A stretch of DNA of 64,000 bases, from assembly GCF_000004195.4 (NCBI RefSeq), contig NC_030681.2:28286982-28350981 (forward strand), written 5' to 3'. Shown in pieces: positions 12,460 through 23,759 of the stretch. Numbering within the stretch: the stretch's first letter is position 1; each line of letters opens with the position of its first letter. The translations under genes were made by a program, and so were the position numbers. The notes under the pieces were generated by a model. That model had not been told where the DNA came from. It worked only from the letters and a program-made list of their open reading frames with translations, and made no database searches. Origin of the DNA: Xenopus tropicalis. Lineage: Eukaryota > Chordata > Amphibia > Anura > Pipidae.

Positions 12460-12769
12460 GTATTGTAAACTAAATACATGAAACATGGCTTGCTTAGGTC
12501 TCCTACTTTTAGTGGCCATGCCAGGGAAGCCCGTACCTTATGTACAGGTGTACGTGTCTGCTCTGCAGTATATTTTAGTTTACAGCAAATATTGTGCAGA
12601 TCTGAGAGGTTCTACATGGGACTGCTACGGGATGAATTTTATTCTGGAATAAGTGCTCATATTTTCATGGAAGGAAGGGCCCAGTAGGCCCTGGGCTAGA
12701 ATGTGATGGTGTCTTGTGTTTCAATGACATATATATACATACATTGTCTGTTCTGCCTTTGTGGTCCTT

Positions 12770-13085
12770 GGAGTGACAGACTGAAGAATCATCGATCTGT
12801 AAAGAGAAAACGCAGCACTAGTATTCAAGGTTGGTTTAGTTATGAGTTGTAATCTCCCGAGAGTGCCTGTGTGCGGCTTGCGAGACACTTAGGACATATC
12901 CATGCCGTGTCTCTGTTCTACAGCGGGTGTCCGTAACAGCGCTCATGCACATTAGTTCATTTGTGGCACTTGGGACCCAAGGAAACAGCTATTCTTCAAA
13001 CACTGTCACAGTGTGTAGCTAAAGGTCACTGCTATTTTAACTATACATCTCAATCTTCCAGCCGGAACTTTTATTTTTTCTCCGA
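12770..13085. promoter_or_regulatory. Candidate conserved non-coding block
   Basis: Repeat-free sequence with retained CpGs (cccgagagtg, tgcggcttgcgagac, gccgtgtctc, ccgtaacagcgctc) in an otherwise AT-rich window. No open frame spans it. Conservation is inferred from composition only. Confidence 0.25.
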
Positions 13086-13201
13086 GTATCTTAGCAAACC
13101 AATATCGGATGCAATTCCTTTTTGATATGTGCTACTATGACTACTGCCTGAGTTCATTTCTATGTTTTTATGTTAGCTGGCCTCTCTGTTTTATGTATAT
13201 A

Positions 13202-13202
<1 letters not shown>

Positions 13203-13283
<81 letters not shown>
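13203..13283. repeat. TG/TA compound microsatellite
   Basis: About 50 bp of TG followed directly by about 30 bp of TA. Frames translating it (Cys/Val, Tyr/Ile) are artefacts. TG runs can form Z-DNA. Confidence 0.95.
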
Positions 13284-13287
<4 letters not shown>

Positions 13288-13471
13288 TTTGGGTTGCACA
13301 TTTAGCTGACCAAAGTGGCCAGCATAGGACCAGGTCCAGTCTATTGCCAGTCACCCAAAAGAATAAATCCCTCTGGGAAAGCAGACTGTTCCCCATTCTG
13401 TCGGTGTTCATAGATATGTGGATATATGATAATAGGCATTTTAAAACGTTTCCCCTTGAGCCACTCGGTTA

Positions 13472-13797
13472 TTCAGGTATGGGATCCCTTATCCGGAAAC
13501 CCGCTATCCAGAAAGTTCCAAATTACGGAAAGGCCATTGCCCATAGACTCCATCATAAGCAAATAATTATAATTTTTATAAATGATTTTGTTTTTCTCAG
13601 TAATTATAAAACAGTACCTTGATCCCAACAAAGATATAGTTAACCCTCATTGGAGGCAAAACAAGCCTATTGGGTTTATTCAATATTTAAACGATGTTTG
13701 GCAGATTTAAGTTATGGAGATCCAAATCACGGAAACGATCCCTTATCCGGAAAAACTCAGGTCCCGAGCATTCTGGATAACAGGTCCCATACTTGTA
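13472..13797. mobile_element. TA-flanked MITE, copy 7
   Basis: Starts CAGGTATGGGATCCC, preceded by TT rather than TA, and ends cccatacttgta. Length about 325 bp. Interior gatcccaacaaagatatag and caaaacaagcctattggg. Confidence 0.83.
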
Positions 13798-14422
13798 CAG
13801 GAATTCTGATACAGTCAGGGGCTATACTGGCCAACATTCTCTCTCCCTGTGTACCTAGCTTGGTAAAAGTCACACACGCCATCTTTTATGCGTGATATAA
13901 AAATGCATTGTTCTAAGTGAATGCTCCAGTGCTTCCAGTACATAATACAATGTTGATTAAGCTGTCGAGAGTTGCATTGTAATTAACTGAGCTACAGGGC
14001 ATTTCATATAAGCTTAGCTTACTGTGATATCTATTTACATTTCTGTAATTTCAAATGCTTGGAAATGTAATAGCCAGTCCATCTTTCTATATATTTTCTT
14101 GTGTGTCAGTTCTGCTAGAAATATCCATCTTGTTATGCTCTATAGTTATTTGTCTTTTGTTCTGACAGTTTGTTTCTTGAAGATGTTTGTATTATATTAA
14201 ACTTAATTTTTGTGTTTACAATATCCCTGTCCTGTTCTAATCTGAGTAAAAGTAATCCCTAATCAAATAACCTATAGCAACCGATTGCAGTTAACTGAAA
14301 GCAAAGCTATTGGTTGCTGTTTGTTTCTAGACCGGGGTAAACTGTCCATTTTATCATATAACCCAATTATATTTCAGATATGCAAATTAACAAACTATTC
14401 CAATGTTCATACTTCAAATAAG
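13798..14422. other. Unassigned stretch
   Basis: Low-GC sequence without recognised repeats or genes. Confidence 0.4.
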
Positions 14423-14734
14423 TACAGGTATGGGATCTGTTATCTGGAAACCCATTATCCAAAAAGCTCCAAATTATGGGAAAGCCATCTATCATTTTAG
14501 TTAAATGATTCAAATGATTTTCTTTTTCTCTGTAATAAAAAAACAGTGCCCACTATATATCCCTTTATAATATATATAATTAATCTTTATTGGAGGCCCA
14601 ACAATCCTATTGGATTGATTTAATGTTTCAATTATTTTTTAGTAGACTTAAGGTTTGGACATCCAAATTGCAAGACCCCTTATTTGGAAAACATCTGGTC
14701 TCAAGCATTCTGGGTAACCGGTCCTTTACCTGTA
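14423..14734. mobile_element. TA-flanked MITE, copy 8
   Basis: TACAGGTATGGGATCTG at the left, ggtcctttacctgta at the right, about 310 bp; somewhat diverged inside (cccactatatatccc replaces the usual dyad). Confidence 0.82.
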
Positions 14735-16196
14735 CTACTTATTTGGCCTTTAATGGTAATTTCAAAGCCATTTACCTTTGCAGGTAGGTATGACTTAGAG
14801 CCAGGCAGAGATTTATTGTTTTCTTTTACAAGACTTAATCTGTGGTTCATGAAGAGGACTTGTCAGATTGATTTGTATCAAAGACATTTTATCTGAGTGA
14901 GTATGAAATCAGGGATTTATGTGATGTCAGGATATAGAGTCTCTATACTAAACAGAATTGTATTTAAGGGAGTTACAGCAAAGTATTAAAATCAAGATAT
15001 TATTACTAGATTGCTCAATATGTTTAAAATAATTTGGGATGTTTTGTAGTCCTCTGGATACTGCAGAATAAAGTTTGCCATGGGATAATGCTAAGTTGCT
15101 GTGAATTTCTACAAAATGCAATGAAGAGAGGAATCATGTTGCTTATTGCACAAAGCCATCTCCATGTCCCACAACTGATTATTCTTGTGTTATGCTTTCT
15201 TTTGTAGGCTTTGTCAGGGAAGGTCTAAATACAGAGGATAGGTATTGGGTGGGTATTCAATATTGGAATGGCAGTTAGGCCCAGTTGGTTAAAAGGCTAG
15301 AGTCCATGCCAGGACTGGCAATCTGTGGATTCTGGCAAATGCCAGAAGGGTTGCTGTAAGATGCCATAGACAGTCACTATTTATTGGGCTGGAGTGGGCC
15401 TCAAGGCCCTGCACAACAGAAGGCATACATTAACCAGGGATCTCCAGCACTGGCATCCCTTCTCCCATTAGCAGCAAGGACACCCCTCAGAACATCCCTG
15501 TTCTGAAAATGGCAAGTTGTGCATCAGGCTTGGTGGCTGCTTTTCGTTCAGTCCTGTGCTCTCTTTAAAGATCATCACCAAGAAGCATCCATGCTTGAAA
15601 CAAGGAACAACTCTCTGCAAATGTGCATAGTCCATCGCCAAGTCAAGCAATCTGTGCCGTTATGCATTTTCAGGGAAAATTGGGCCATGTTAGGGACATT
15701 CGTGTTACTGATGCTAAGAGGGGAGGTTAAATAATTTGTTAATGTTTACCTTTAGTTATCTAAATACTGGTATTCACCTTTGTTTCTCTGAGCTTTCTAC
15801 TGAATAGGAAAGATTGATGTTTGGCATAAAACACAGCATTCTGCAGATCGGAGGGGCAGATCCTAAGCCTGGCAGAATACGCTGGCTGAGAAACTGGCCC
15901 ATGTGGCTGTAGCCTTGGACTAGCAGCAAATTAATAGCAAGAGTAATAGACTAAGGTGAGTAGTACAGTAAATCTAAATTGATATGGTACAGCCTGGGCC
16001 ATACATAGGAAAGAATACAGCACAAGCCCTCAAAACCAGCACCCTTGTTGGGTGCCAACTCACTGGCGGGGAGGAATATTACATACCCTTGATCGCACAC
16101 ACTGCAACGTTACACGGAGCATGCACGTAGACACAATTAGAATGCTGCTTGTTCTGTTTACATCTTAAAGTGACAGATCTGTAGTGAATAAGTTAT
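14735..16196. other. Unassigned stretch
   Basis: No recognised repeat. A splice-like pair (acceptor ending at 15807, donor at 15954) was examined, but all three frames between them contain stops. Confidence 0.4.
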
Positions 16197-16324
16197 CCCC
16201 TGTTGTAAAATATAAGGATAATGTAAGTCATTGAGGAGTTCTATCGCCATATTAAGACAAGTACGTTATACAGGTCATGGAGCTCAGAGGTGACTTCTAA
16301 TATCCTCATATTTTACAACAGGGG
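16197..16324. mobile_element. Foldback MITE with 24-bp arms
   Basis: Left arm 16197-16220 (cccctgttgtaaaatataag and on) and right arm 16301-16324 are reverse complements at 23 of 24 positions, with an 80-bp spacer. The arm quality implies a fairly young insertion. No target duplication is obvious and no coding is seen. Confidence 0.75.
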
Positions 16325-16639
16325 AACTTTATTTATACTTTATTTATTAATACACAAGTTTCATTGAGTTATATGACAGAAATAACATCACGGAGTATAT
16401 CAGATGACATCACTGAGTACCACTTCTAAGGATATATTTTCATATCATACCCTTTTATTTTTGTGAAATCTTGTATACTATGGTGCTGCTAAATATGCAA
16501 TAAGAGTTTATTTAGACCAGACTGGGATGAATGTATGAATATAAATGAATTTATAAAAGAAATAAGATATGACATAGGACAATATGAAGCGAACATAAAA
16601 GCCTTCCCAGCTAGTTGTATAGATGAGAATGTAGTATGA

Positions 16640-16880
16640 TGCTCCTTTGTAAGCGATGCTGCCCTCTCTGCATATCTCCTCCAGTAACAAGGCATGACCT
16701 TGTGTCAGTTGTTCAGTCCTTCGGATGAATAATTTCCCTTTAGATTTTCCCATATTGACCTTGAATGTGTTTGTATAGATTAATCATATTCTCTTGAATG
16801 CTCCACTTTTCTAATGAAAGGAAACCTAATTTGTTTAAAATGATGCAGCTAGTCCCTAGAATAGTTCTGAATCCATGTAG
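16640..16880 (-). mobile_element. CR1-like LINE 3' fragment, decayed
   Basis: Read on the minus strand, the sequence recalls the C-terminal part of CR1-type LINE ORF2 in frogs: a block around FIRRTEQLTQGH resembles the usual F..R.T..LTRGH, and upstream (16770-16820) a stretch equivalent to 'gagaatatgattaatctatacaa' matches the D-M-I-x-L-Y-K region. Frames are broken. Similarity is from memory and weak. Confidence 0.35.
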
Positions 16881-17342
16881 TTATTTGCTCTTTGGGGACT
16901 GCTGATACAATAGTTGCAATAATATATCTAGAGGAAAACTTGTTGGCCTGTAGCTATTTATTTCCCACTTACAGAGTAAATAAATCTTCTGTCATGCTGG
17001 GACTGTGTTTTTTAATCATTCATTTAAAGTTTGGTTAGAGTTATGCTAAGTACTGCAGCCTGTGATATACTCAGAAGTGTTGGGCACCCTTTATTTGTAG
17101 GTGCTGATCATTATGCCACCACCTACTCTGGGTTCCTTTCCATTCAGTTACACGGAAAGAGCCAAGGGTCATCTGGCAACCTCAGGAAGCTCCCAAAAAA
17201 GTCCACTGGGACTGGGTTGGAGCAACAGTTTTCATTTGGGGGTGGTGGTGGTGGTGGCAATCCAAAATGGCATGTGTGCCATGGTTCTTAGTGAATGTAC
17301 CAGGTATCATTAATGGAGATGATCACTGTACCACTATACTGT
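16881..17342. other. Unassigned stretch with short GGT run
   Basis: Contains a (GGT)n run at about 17238-17260; otherwise unrecognised. Confidence 0.4.
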
Positions 17343-17986
17343 AAATGTGGCCATGCACGGTAAGATCCACTTGTTTCACAAGGTTGCCAAACGAGTGGAT
17401 CTTCTCCCGATATTCCTACATAAGGTGGGCAATTTTGGGTTAATTTGACTGAAATAAAATGGTGGGCATAGGGGCTGTTGGACCAAGGACCACATCAACA
17501 AGCTGATGTGGTCCCCGATCCACTGAAAATCAAACCTGCCCATTGATACCTGGCTGATTTTCAGGCAGTTATCAATCGAGGAGGCCTGAGGGGGGTGCCC
17601 ATACACAGGCAGATAAACTGTGGTATTGGTCTAAGGCTGATGCAACACCAGGCATATGGCGTATATTTTCAGCAAGCTGAAAACCGCTAGCCGAAAATAT
17701 GCACCATATGCTCCTACCTGTGCCTGCACCGGAATGAATGGAATACGCTTGGGTGCAGGCACATGTAGCTGAAATACGCATAAAAAATGCAGATGTCGGC
17801 TACATGTACCTGCACCCGAGCGTATTCCATTCATTCTGGTGCAGACACAGGTAGGGGCATATGGTGCATATGGCGCATGCTTTTGGCAAGCGTTTTTCAG
17901 GTTGTCGAAAATATACGCCATACGCCTGGTGTGGCATTAGCCTAAAGGACTCGAATCTTAAATCTCCCTGTGTATGGCCACCTTAA
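17343..17986. mobile_element. Harbinger-type MITE (GGCCATACAC family), host of a nested insertion
   Basis: Left end tgtggccatgcacgg; right end gtgtatggccacct-TAA. The body has the family words gagtggatcttctcccgat, ctgatgtggtccccgatcc and gtgcccatacacagg. It is split by another MITE at 17635-17942, which sits between two copies of TAA. Without the insert the host is about 335 bp. Confidence 0.75.
17635..17942. mobile_element. 308-bp double-palindrome MITE, nested copy
   Basis: The ends ggctgatgcaacaccaggc and gcctggtgtggcattagcc are inverted and flanked by TAA (17632-17634 and 17943-17945), a Harbinger-type 3-bp duplication. Inside, tgcctgcacc and ggtgcaggca alternate so each half folds on itself and the two halves fold on each other. 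Related copies lie at 29895 and 48422. No ORF is meaningful. Confidence 0.8.
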
Positions 17987-18559
17987 CACTGTCCACCTGA
18001 CAGCTTCTTGGTATATGGGGTACATCTATTCAGGCATATTTTTAATTACAATGGTGTTTTCTGATTCTATGCATGGATTTTTTTTACAATGGCATAACCC
18101 CCCTGAATAGCAGATTATGGTCTGGCAGGGGGGGATGCAAAAGTGAAGCATGGCAAACAAAGTCAATAACCTCTGTGTTGGTGCTATATACTGTAAATAA
18201 CAGGAAATAAATAATAAAATAAATAACTTTAATGCTTCTATTTTGCATGTATTCCAAAGTCTCATTGGAAATAGTCTGCTAAATGCTGATACGTTGGGTA
18301 TTTCATATACTGTATTTTCAGATATCAAAGTCAGCTCGCGGCATCAGGGATATAACCCTAACTCCGAATGCAGTTAAAGAAAGCCCTTTATAGCAGAACA
18401 ATACAGAAAATACTAATAGCTGAATTCACCCAATTTTCCCAGCAGATCCCATAACATGAGTCTGTTACATGGCTACATTAGCTCCAGCTTTGGGCTCTTG
18501 CACCCTCTATCTTTGCCCCCCTTCTTGGTGAGTAGATCTGTTTAATAACCTGCATTAAA
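17987..18559. other. Unassigned stretch
   Basis: No recognised repeat or gene. Confidence 0.35.
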
Positions 18560-19150
18560 GGCACCCACAGGCCATTCTCCAGTCCCTGTTATGCTAGTGG
18601 CTCAGTGCGGGCAGCAGGGTGTGCTGTGACACCATTAATCAGGGAGGCTTGCAGCGCGGCTCCGCTATAGGAAAGACAGGCTGCTTGCCTTCTCTGCTGC
18701 CTAGTGACTACGCTTTTTATTTTGTATGATTTTTTCCCCCCAATGCATTGCTTTCCTATCACCTGGGAGACAGACTAAATTCCCATGTTATTTTCTTTGT
18801 GCGGTACACTATGCTTCTGGTGCACTCATGTGAATGAATGAGCGTTTTAGGCTTGTTAGCAGGGAACCCAAACTCCGCTGAGCGCGGCTGTGTTGTCAAG
18901 CCTTGTCTCGCTGCCAGCCAAAGCATTACTGGGATCTTCAAGGCATCAGTGTGAGGCTCAAAGGTTTATTAGAAACAGCGCTTAATTAAAACTTGCCACT
19001 CCTTGCCCACGCTGCCCAGCCATGTTTACAGAGCTTAAAAGGCATGCAATGAATGGCTCACAGTGTTTTCTTACCTCGCCGTGTGAGAGAGAGTGAATAC
19101 GCTTCTAGAAACATTCATTCGACTGCCAATGAAACCGCACTTTGGAGTTT
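18560..19150. promoter_or_regulatory. Candidate conserved non-coding block
   Basis: Repeat-free, balanced composition with retained CpGs (gcagcgcggctccgc, ctccgctgagcgcggctg) and homeodomain-like cttaattaaaa. It is bounded by ordinary AT-rich sequence and has no long open frame. Suggestive of a vertebrate CNE or enhancer; only an alignment can tell. Confidence 0.35.
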
Positions 19151-19294
19151 CTTATACAAACCTGCCTTATACATGCTCTTTGATAAGCTGGATGCTGATT
19201 GGCTGACAGGCCCCTGCATCAGTTTCTGATTCTTATCCTATATGAATGGCTAATCATGGTTATAAGTTATTTGGCTATTTGTATGTACTTATAT

Positions 19295-19575
19295 ACATAT
19301 ACATATATATATACTGGAACAAGGACAGCACTCCTAGGATTTAAGGAATTATGAACAAAATGTAAATGCAAAAATATAAAGGTTTATTACTCAACGTTTC
19401 GGTCTCACACTGAAACCTTCATCTGGAGTTCAAGTGCCCTGGGTGCAGGATAAATGTAAAAATTATAGAGAGTAACACACACAGGGGCTTAATGCAAAAA
19501 GAAAAACGCAAATGCAAAAGGAAGAACACTGTTCATGCGTTTTTTAATACACAATTGATTTTTTTGGAATAAACT
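19295..19575. mobile_element. Frog interspersed repeat (CAACGTTTCGG type)
   Basis: After a short TATACA run, the sequence ggacagcactcctagg, ggtttattactcaacgtttcgg and ccttcatctgg recalls a widespread amphibian repeat with 'AACGTTTCGG ... CTTCATC'. A possible family end is ggaataaactctgtgttgctgg. Superfamily unknown to me. Confidence 0.5.
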
Positions 19576-19595
19576 CTGTGTTGCTGGTCTTTTTT

Positions 19596-19628
19596 TTTTT
19601 TTTAATATATATATATATTATATATATC
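19596..19628. repeat. AT dinucleotide run
   Basis: Short (AT)n block after a poly-T tract. Confidence 0.85.
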
Positions 19629-20057
19629 TGTGGCTATTGGCTGAACTCAATATGCCAGATGTTGCAAGGTGCTCAGAACAGTATGGTTTTTGAAGTACTG
19701 AGAGTTTTTGTATGATTCAGCCTATGATTAAGTACCGCATGGTACGGAACACGTAAGGCTAATCGCATTATGTGTTAGTGTAATAAACTTTTTGTGATTT
19801 TACTCTATTTCTTCATGAACGGCTGCTACTTATTTAACTTGACACCGGAGTGCCTGCCTTTCTTCTACATTTGTGATTTATCCATGATGGCTCCCTTAAA
19901 CTGAAGGTCTGGGGCAAGAGCACCTGGGCCAATCTATACTATGGGTGAGACTTTGACTAATTATTTACTTATGAGCATATGTTTCTCTTTATTGTATCAG
20001 GTTTTTGTATGCCTGGTGTTGGGGGTTAGGGATTAAAGGTGACAGCAATAACACAAT
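19629..20057. other. Unassigned, part of a possible old repeat
   Basis: At 19725-19860 the wording ggtacggaacacgtaagg and ttgacaccggagtgcc recalls the 'gaaacgcgt' repeat also seen near 33500, heavily diverged. Confidence 0.3.
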
Positions 20058-20460
20058 AGGGCTCATTTGCAAACCTGAACACAGTGTGCAAAGTGCAAAA
20101 ACACTTAGCACGCTGCATTCGGGTGTGTGCTCCATTTCGGAGCACAGAGACTTGCATCTCTTTTTACTAATACACTGTTGACTTTGTTAGTCAGCATTAT
20201 ATTAATGAGAGAAGAGTGGGGGGGAGCAACGTAAACATCCACCCTTCTCACCCCCTACCCCCCCACCTTACACCTCCTTTTGAGACGCAAGGTAGGAGTC
20301 GGAAGGACGCTGCACTCTTCACCAAGTTTCAGATTTTCCATCTGGCGTTTTATGCAGAGTGCAGCATCAAGGGAGGCCTAAGGGCTTAAAAAATAAGCAC
20401 TTAGGTGCATGTTCTTGCACCCCTTAGTGCTTTTTTCCCTTGTGCTCACCCAGCGGTTTT
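20058..20460. mobile_element. Interspersed repeat with terminal hairpin
   Basis: Starts around gggctcatttgcaaacc with gtgcaaagtgcaaaaacact and contains the dyad tccatttcggag. Near 20390-20440 aagcacttagg and ccttagtgctt form a hairpin around ggtgcatgttcttgcacc. I recognise this as a recurrent frog repeat but cannot name the family. Confidence 0.45.
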
Positions 20461-20599
20461 AAATATGGATTGTAGTGCTTTGGCTGCAATACCACAAGGC
20501 ATCAGCAGGTGGGGATGATTAGCTGCACTCATTTGGGCATTTCCTGTGTTAGCTGAACTACATTACTAGACAACATCTAAAAATGCTGTGGGTCCCCAT

Positions 20600-20905
20600 T
20601 ATTTATAGTCTAATCTTCATAACTATTGCCATTATTGATGTACAGCTCCCTCATCCTTGTAATGTAATTCAGCCATGTTGGATTGTCCTGCTATCAAGGG
20701 TCACTGACAACATTTATGCTCTACTTATAGAAACTGTTCCACAGTTGCAACCCCTTCCCTTTGTTATTATCTTGTCCATAATGCATAATATTCCACAGTG
20801 GTAACCCACTGCAACGTATTGTCTTACTTTGCACACTATCCTGCAGTTACAGCCCTTAGCAATAGCTTGTCATACTATACACCCTATGCCAAAGTTATAG
20901 CACGT
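20600..20905. repeat. Degenerate minisatellite, about 47-54-bp period
   Basis: Successive units begin ccacagttgcaa (20739), ccacagtggtaa (20793), cctgcagttaca (20840) and gccaaagttata (20888), each followed by a gtcttac/cttgtcata-like word. The units are too diverged to be recent. Confidence 0.55.
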
Positions 20906-22008
20906 TTCCAGAAAAATGACAACTCTCTAGTACAATGGAGATTCTATACAATTTGTGCTAGTTTATTTTTCATTGTGCTACTGTACAGCACTGGCAGGGC
21001 TAGAGGAAAGGAAACCGCCACCATATTGCATGGCACTGCAAGTGATAGAGCATAAAAGTGGGTGATTATGCGGATGTTTTGTTCTCGGGGCCCATGGAGT
21101 GACAGTGATTAGTTCTTTGGCTGCTGAAAAGGGAAATGATATCATCAGATAAAATGAACAAACATAATATTTCCAGTGAATTAAAAGGATGAGTGATCCC
21201 AGAATCCCTGTAGGAAGCCCATTCTCCAGCAGATTGTCACAATGCTGCTCTCTAACTGTCAGGAGACTGGATGTCTCATTGCAGCCCCCTTTTAGTCAAT
21301 AGCTAATGCTCCGCCATACAGCAAATAGGGCAGAGTTACAGAAAGAGGGTTCAGTATTGGGATTGCAAGCACCTAGTGTTAGCCTATTAGCCAGGAATTA
21401 TGGAGACGCGACCTGGGCTCCTATCCTTTAGGAATATTCCTAGAAAGTCCAGTGCATTAGAGACAACTGGTCAGTCACCCCTGGCTAGCAAACAGGGCAT
21501 TGGGCCTCCAGCATCACAGGAACTGCTTGCGGAAACATTTACAAAAATACACATATTTATGAACAAATAATTAGTTAATACATAAGAAATGCCCAAATGT
21601 GGTTCTACCACTGTTGTAAAATTCAACTTCCACAATAGAGGAGGCTGAGTTATTATGCGGATCTGAGCAAACCTGGGTATATATACAATTTTATACAGAT
21701 GATATATTTTGAATCAGTATATGGGCTTTAATTACAGCTAAAGCTATTATATTTAATAGTGATTGCTCTGATATTTTATTAAGTGTATGGCAATGATAAA
21801 AGAGATAAGCCCCTTGATAAAGAAATGTCATAAGAACAATTTGGCAAATAATTACAATGTGTTATATAAATAGATATTTGCATTACAGATTTCCATGGTA
21901 GAATGGTAGAAGTTGTAGTTCGCTGAGTAGAGGACCACAAATTGAGGCTGGGACACCTGCTTTCTTGTAGTTTGCTGCTCTGCCTTGTCTATCTTCAGCT
22001 ATGCAGTG
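20906..22008. other. Unassigned stretch
   Basis: No recognised repeat or supported gene. Confidence 0.4.
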
Positions 22009-23526
22009 CAGTGCTGTCCAACTTCTGTTGTACCGAGGGCCGGAATTTTTCCGACCTACGTGGTGGAGGGCCGATAATGGAAGCCAGTTTTGACCACTCC
22101 CCTTTTTGAAACCGCACCCACTTAAAACCACACCCATGTTATCACATGACCGTACCCATATTAATGGTTGTAGTACAGCAAAAACCTGCCATACTCTGCC
22201 TGCCCTACCCTGCCTGTGTGCCATACTCTGCCTGCCCTACCCTGCCTTTGTGTCTGCCATACTTTGCCTTCCCTAGCCTGCCTGTGTGTGCCATACTTTC
22301 ACTGTGTGTGCCATTCTAGGCTGGTTTGTGCCAAACTTGGCCTGTGTGTGCCATACTCTGCCTGCCCTACCCTGCCTGCGTGCCATACTTTCACTGTGTG
22401 TACCATTCTTGTCTGGTTTGTGCCATACTTGGCCTGTGTGTGCCATACTCTGCCTTCCCTACCCTGCCTGTGTGTGCCATACTCTGCCTTTCCTACCCTG
22501 CCTGTGTGTGCCATACTCTGCCTTCCCTACCCTGCCTGCATGTGCCATACTTTCACTGTGTGTGCCATTCTTGGCTGGTTTGTGCCAAACTTGGCCTGTG
22601 TGTGCCATACTCTGCCTTCCCTACCCTGCCTGCGTGTGCCATACTTTCACTGTGTGTGCCATTCTTGGCTGGTTTGTGCCAAACTTGGCCTGTGTGTGCC
22701 ATACTCTGCCTGCCCTACTCTGCCTGTGTGTGCCATACTCTGCCTTCCCTACCCTGCCTGCGTGTGCTATACTTTGACTGTGTGTGCCATTCTTGGCTGG
22801 TTTGTGCCAAACTTGGCCTGTGTGTGCCATACTCTGCCTGCCCTACTCTGCCTGTGTGTGCCATACTCTGCCTTCCCTACCCTGCCTGTGTGTGCCATAC
22901 TCTGCCTTCCCTACCCTGCCTGTGTGTGCCATACTCTGCCTGCCCTACCCTGCCTGTGTGTGCCATACTCTGCCTTCCCTACCCTGCCTGTGTGTGCCAT
23001 ACTCTGCCTTCCCTACCCTGCCTGTGTGTGCCATACTCTGCTTCCCATATGATGCCTGTGTGTATGGCACACACAGGCAGCCTACAGTGACACAATGCTG
23101 GCACTGCTCCTACAGTCTGCACAATAACTATATATTAAAAAACGTTTTAATTGCAATACCACCTCAGTATATGTTCTGTTTGTAGTGTGCAGGGATTATT
23201 TGTGGGTTTCTACTGCTCCTGAGGTGTGAACAGGGGAACAATGGGGGTGATTACAGCCTGAGCCTGAGGTGTGAACACTGCAGGGGGTGAACAATGCAGA
23301 GATTAAAAGGTGTGAACAGTACAGGGGATTACATATTCAAACAATACAGCCTGATTACAGCCTGAATCTGAGGTGAGAACCATGCAGGGGGGCAGTTAAT
23401 CACAGTACTGATACCATTAAAGCCTACACAAGAGTAAGCCATCAAAGCAGCCAGACAGGTGGGGGGCCACACAGAGGGGGGTCGCGGGCCGCATGCGGGC
23501 CGCGGGCCGCCAGTTGGACAGCACTG
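22009..23526. mobile_element. hAT-like element carrying a minisatellite, 1.5 kb
   Basis: Left end CAGTGCTGTCCAACTTCTG and right end ccagttggacagcactg are inverted. GC-rich subterminal parts follow (cgagggccggaa at left, gcgggccgcgggccgcc at right), as in other frog hAT non-autonomous elements. About 0.85 kb of the inside is the 32-bp minisatellite, and 23218-23395 has further degenerate tandem words (gaggtgtgaaca...cagcctga). No transposase is encoded. Confidence 0.75.
22192..23045. repeat. 32-bp minisatellite with higher-order units
   Basis: The core unit, about 32 bp, contains gtgccatactctgcc and ccctaccctgcc. A second block (gccatactttcactgtg, gccattcttggctggtttg, gccaaacttggcc) recurs at about 22290, 22380, 22550, 22640 and 22765, giving a mixed higher-order pattern. 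The unit has no stop codon and 32 is not a multiple of 3, so all three plus frames stay open; the long Cys-rich frames here are artefacts. Confidence 0.92.
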
Positions 23527-23759
23527 ACAGTGTATAGCAAAATGGCCTCTGGCCTCTTTTCAGCCAATGGAAATGAGTACAACATATTTATTTTAGTACA
23601 TCGTATATATACTATTGTGTGCCTGTTTGCGTCAGGCACATGGTGACTTTTGGCACAAAATTCATTTTAAACCCAGCTCAGTACCACATATTCCTTGTAC
23701 TTGGAGGGATTTTGTCCCCTAGGGATTAGCCATTAATCATTATTATTGATCATACAGGA

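Noticed and set aside
13160..13622. Frames through the TG/TA run
   Set aside because: Microsatellite translation (Cys-Val, Tyr-Ile) joined to MITE sequence.
15808..15954. Acceptor/donor pair suggesting an exon
   Set aside because: Stops occur in all three frames between the sites.
22192..23045. CRISPR array
   Set aside because: Units are directly adjacent with no unique spacers, and the context is vertebrate.
22216..23052. 278-codon plus-strand frame and two overlapping ones, Cys-rich
   Set aside because: Product of a stop-free 32-bp minisatellite; all three phases are open.
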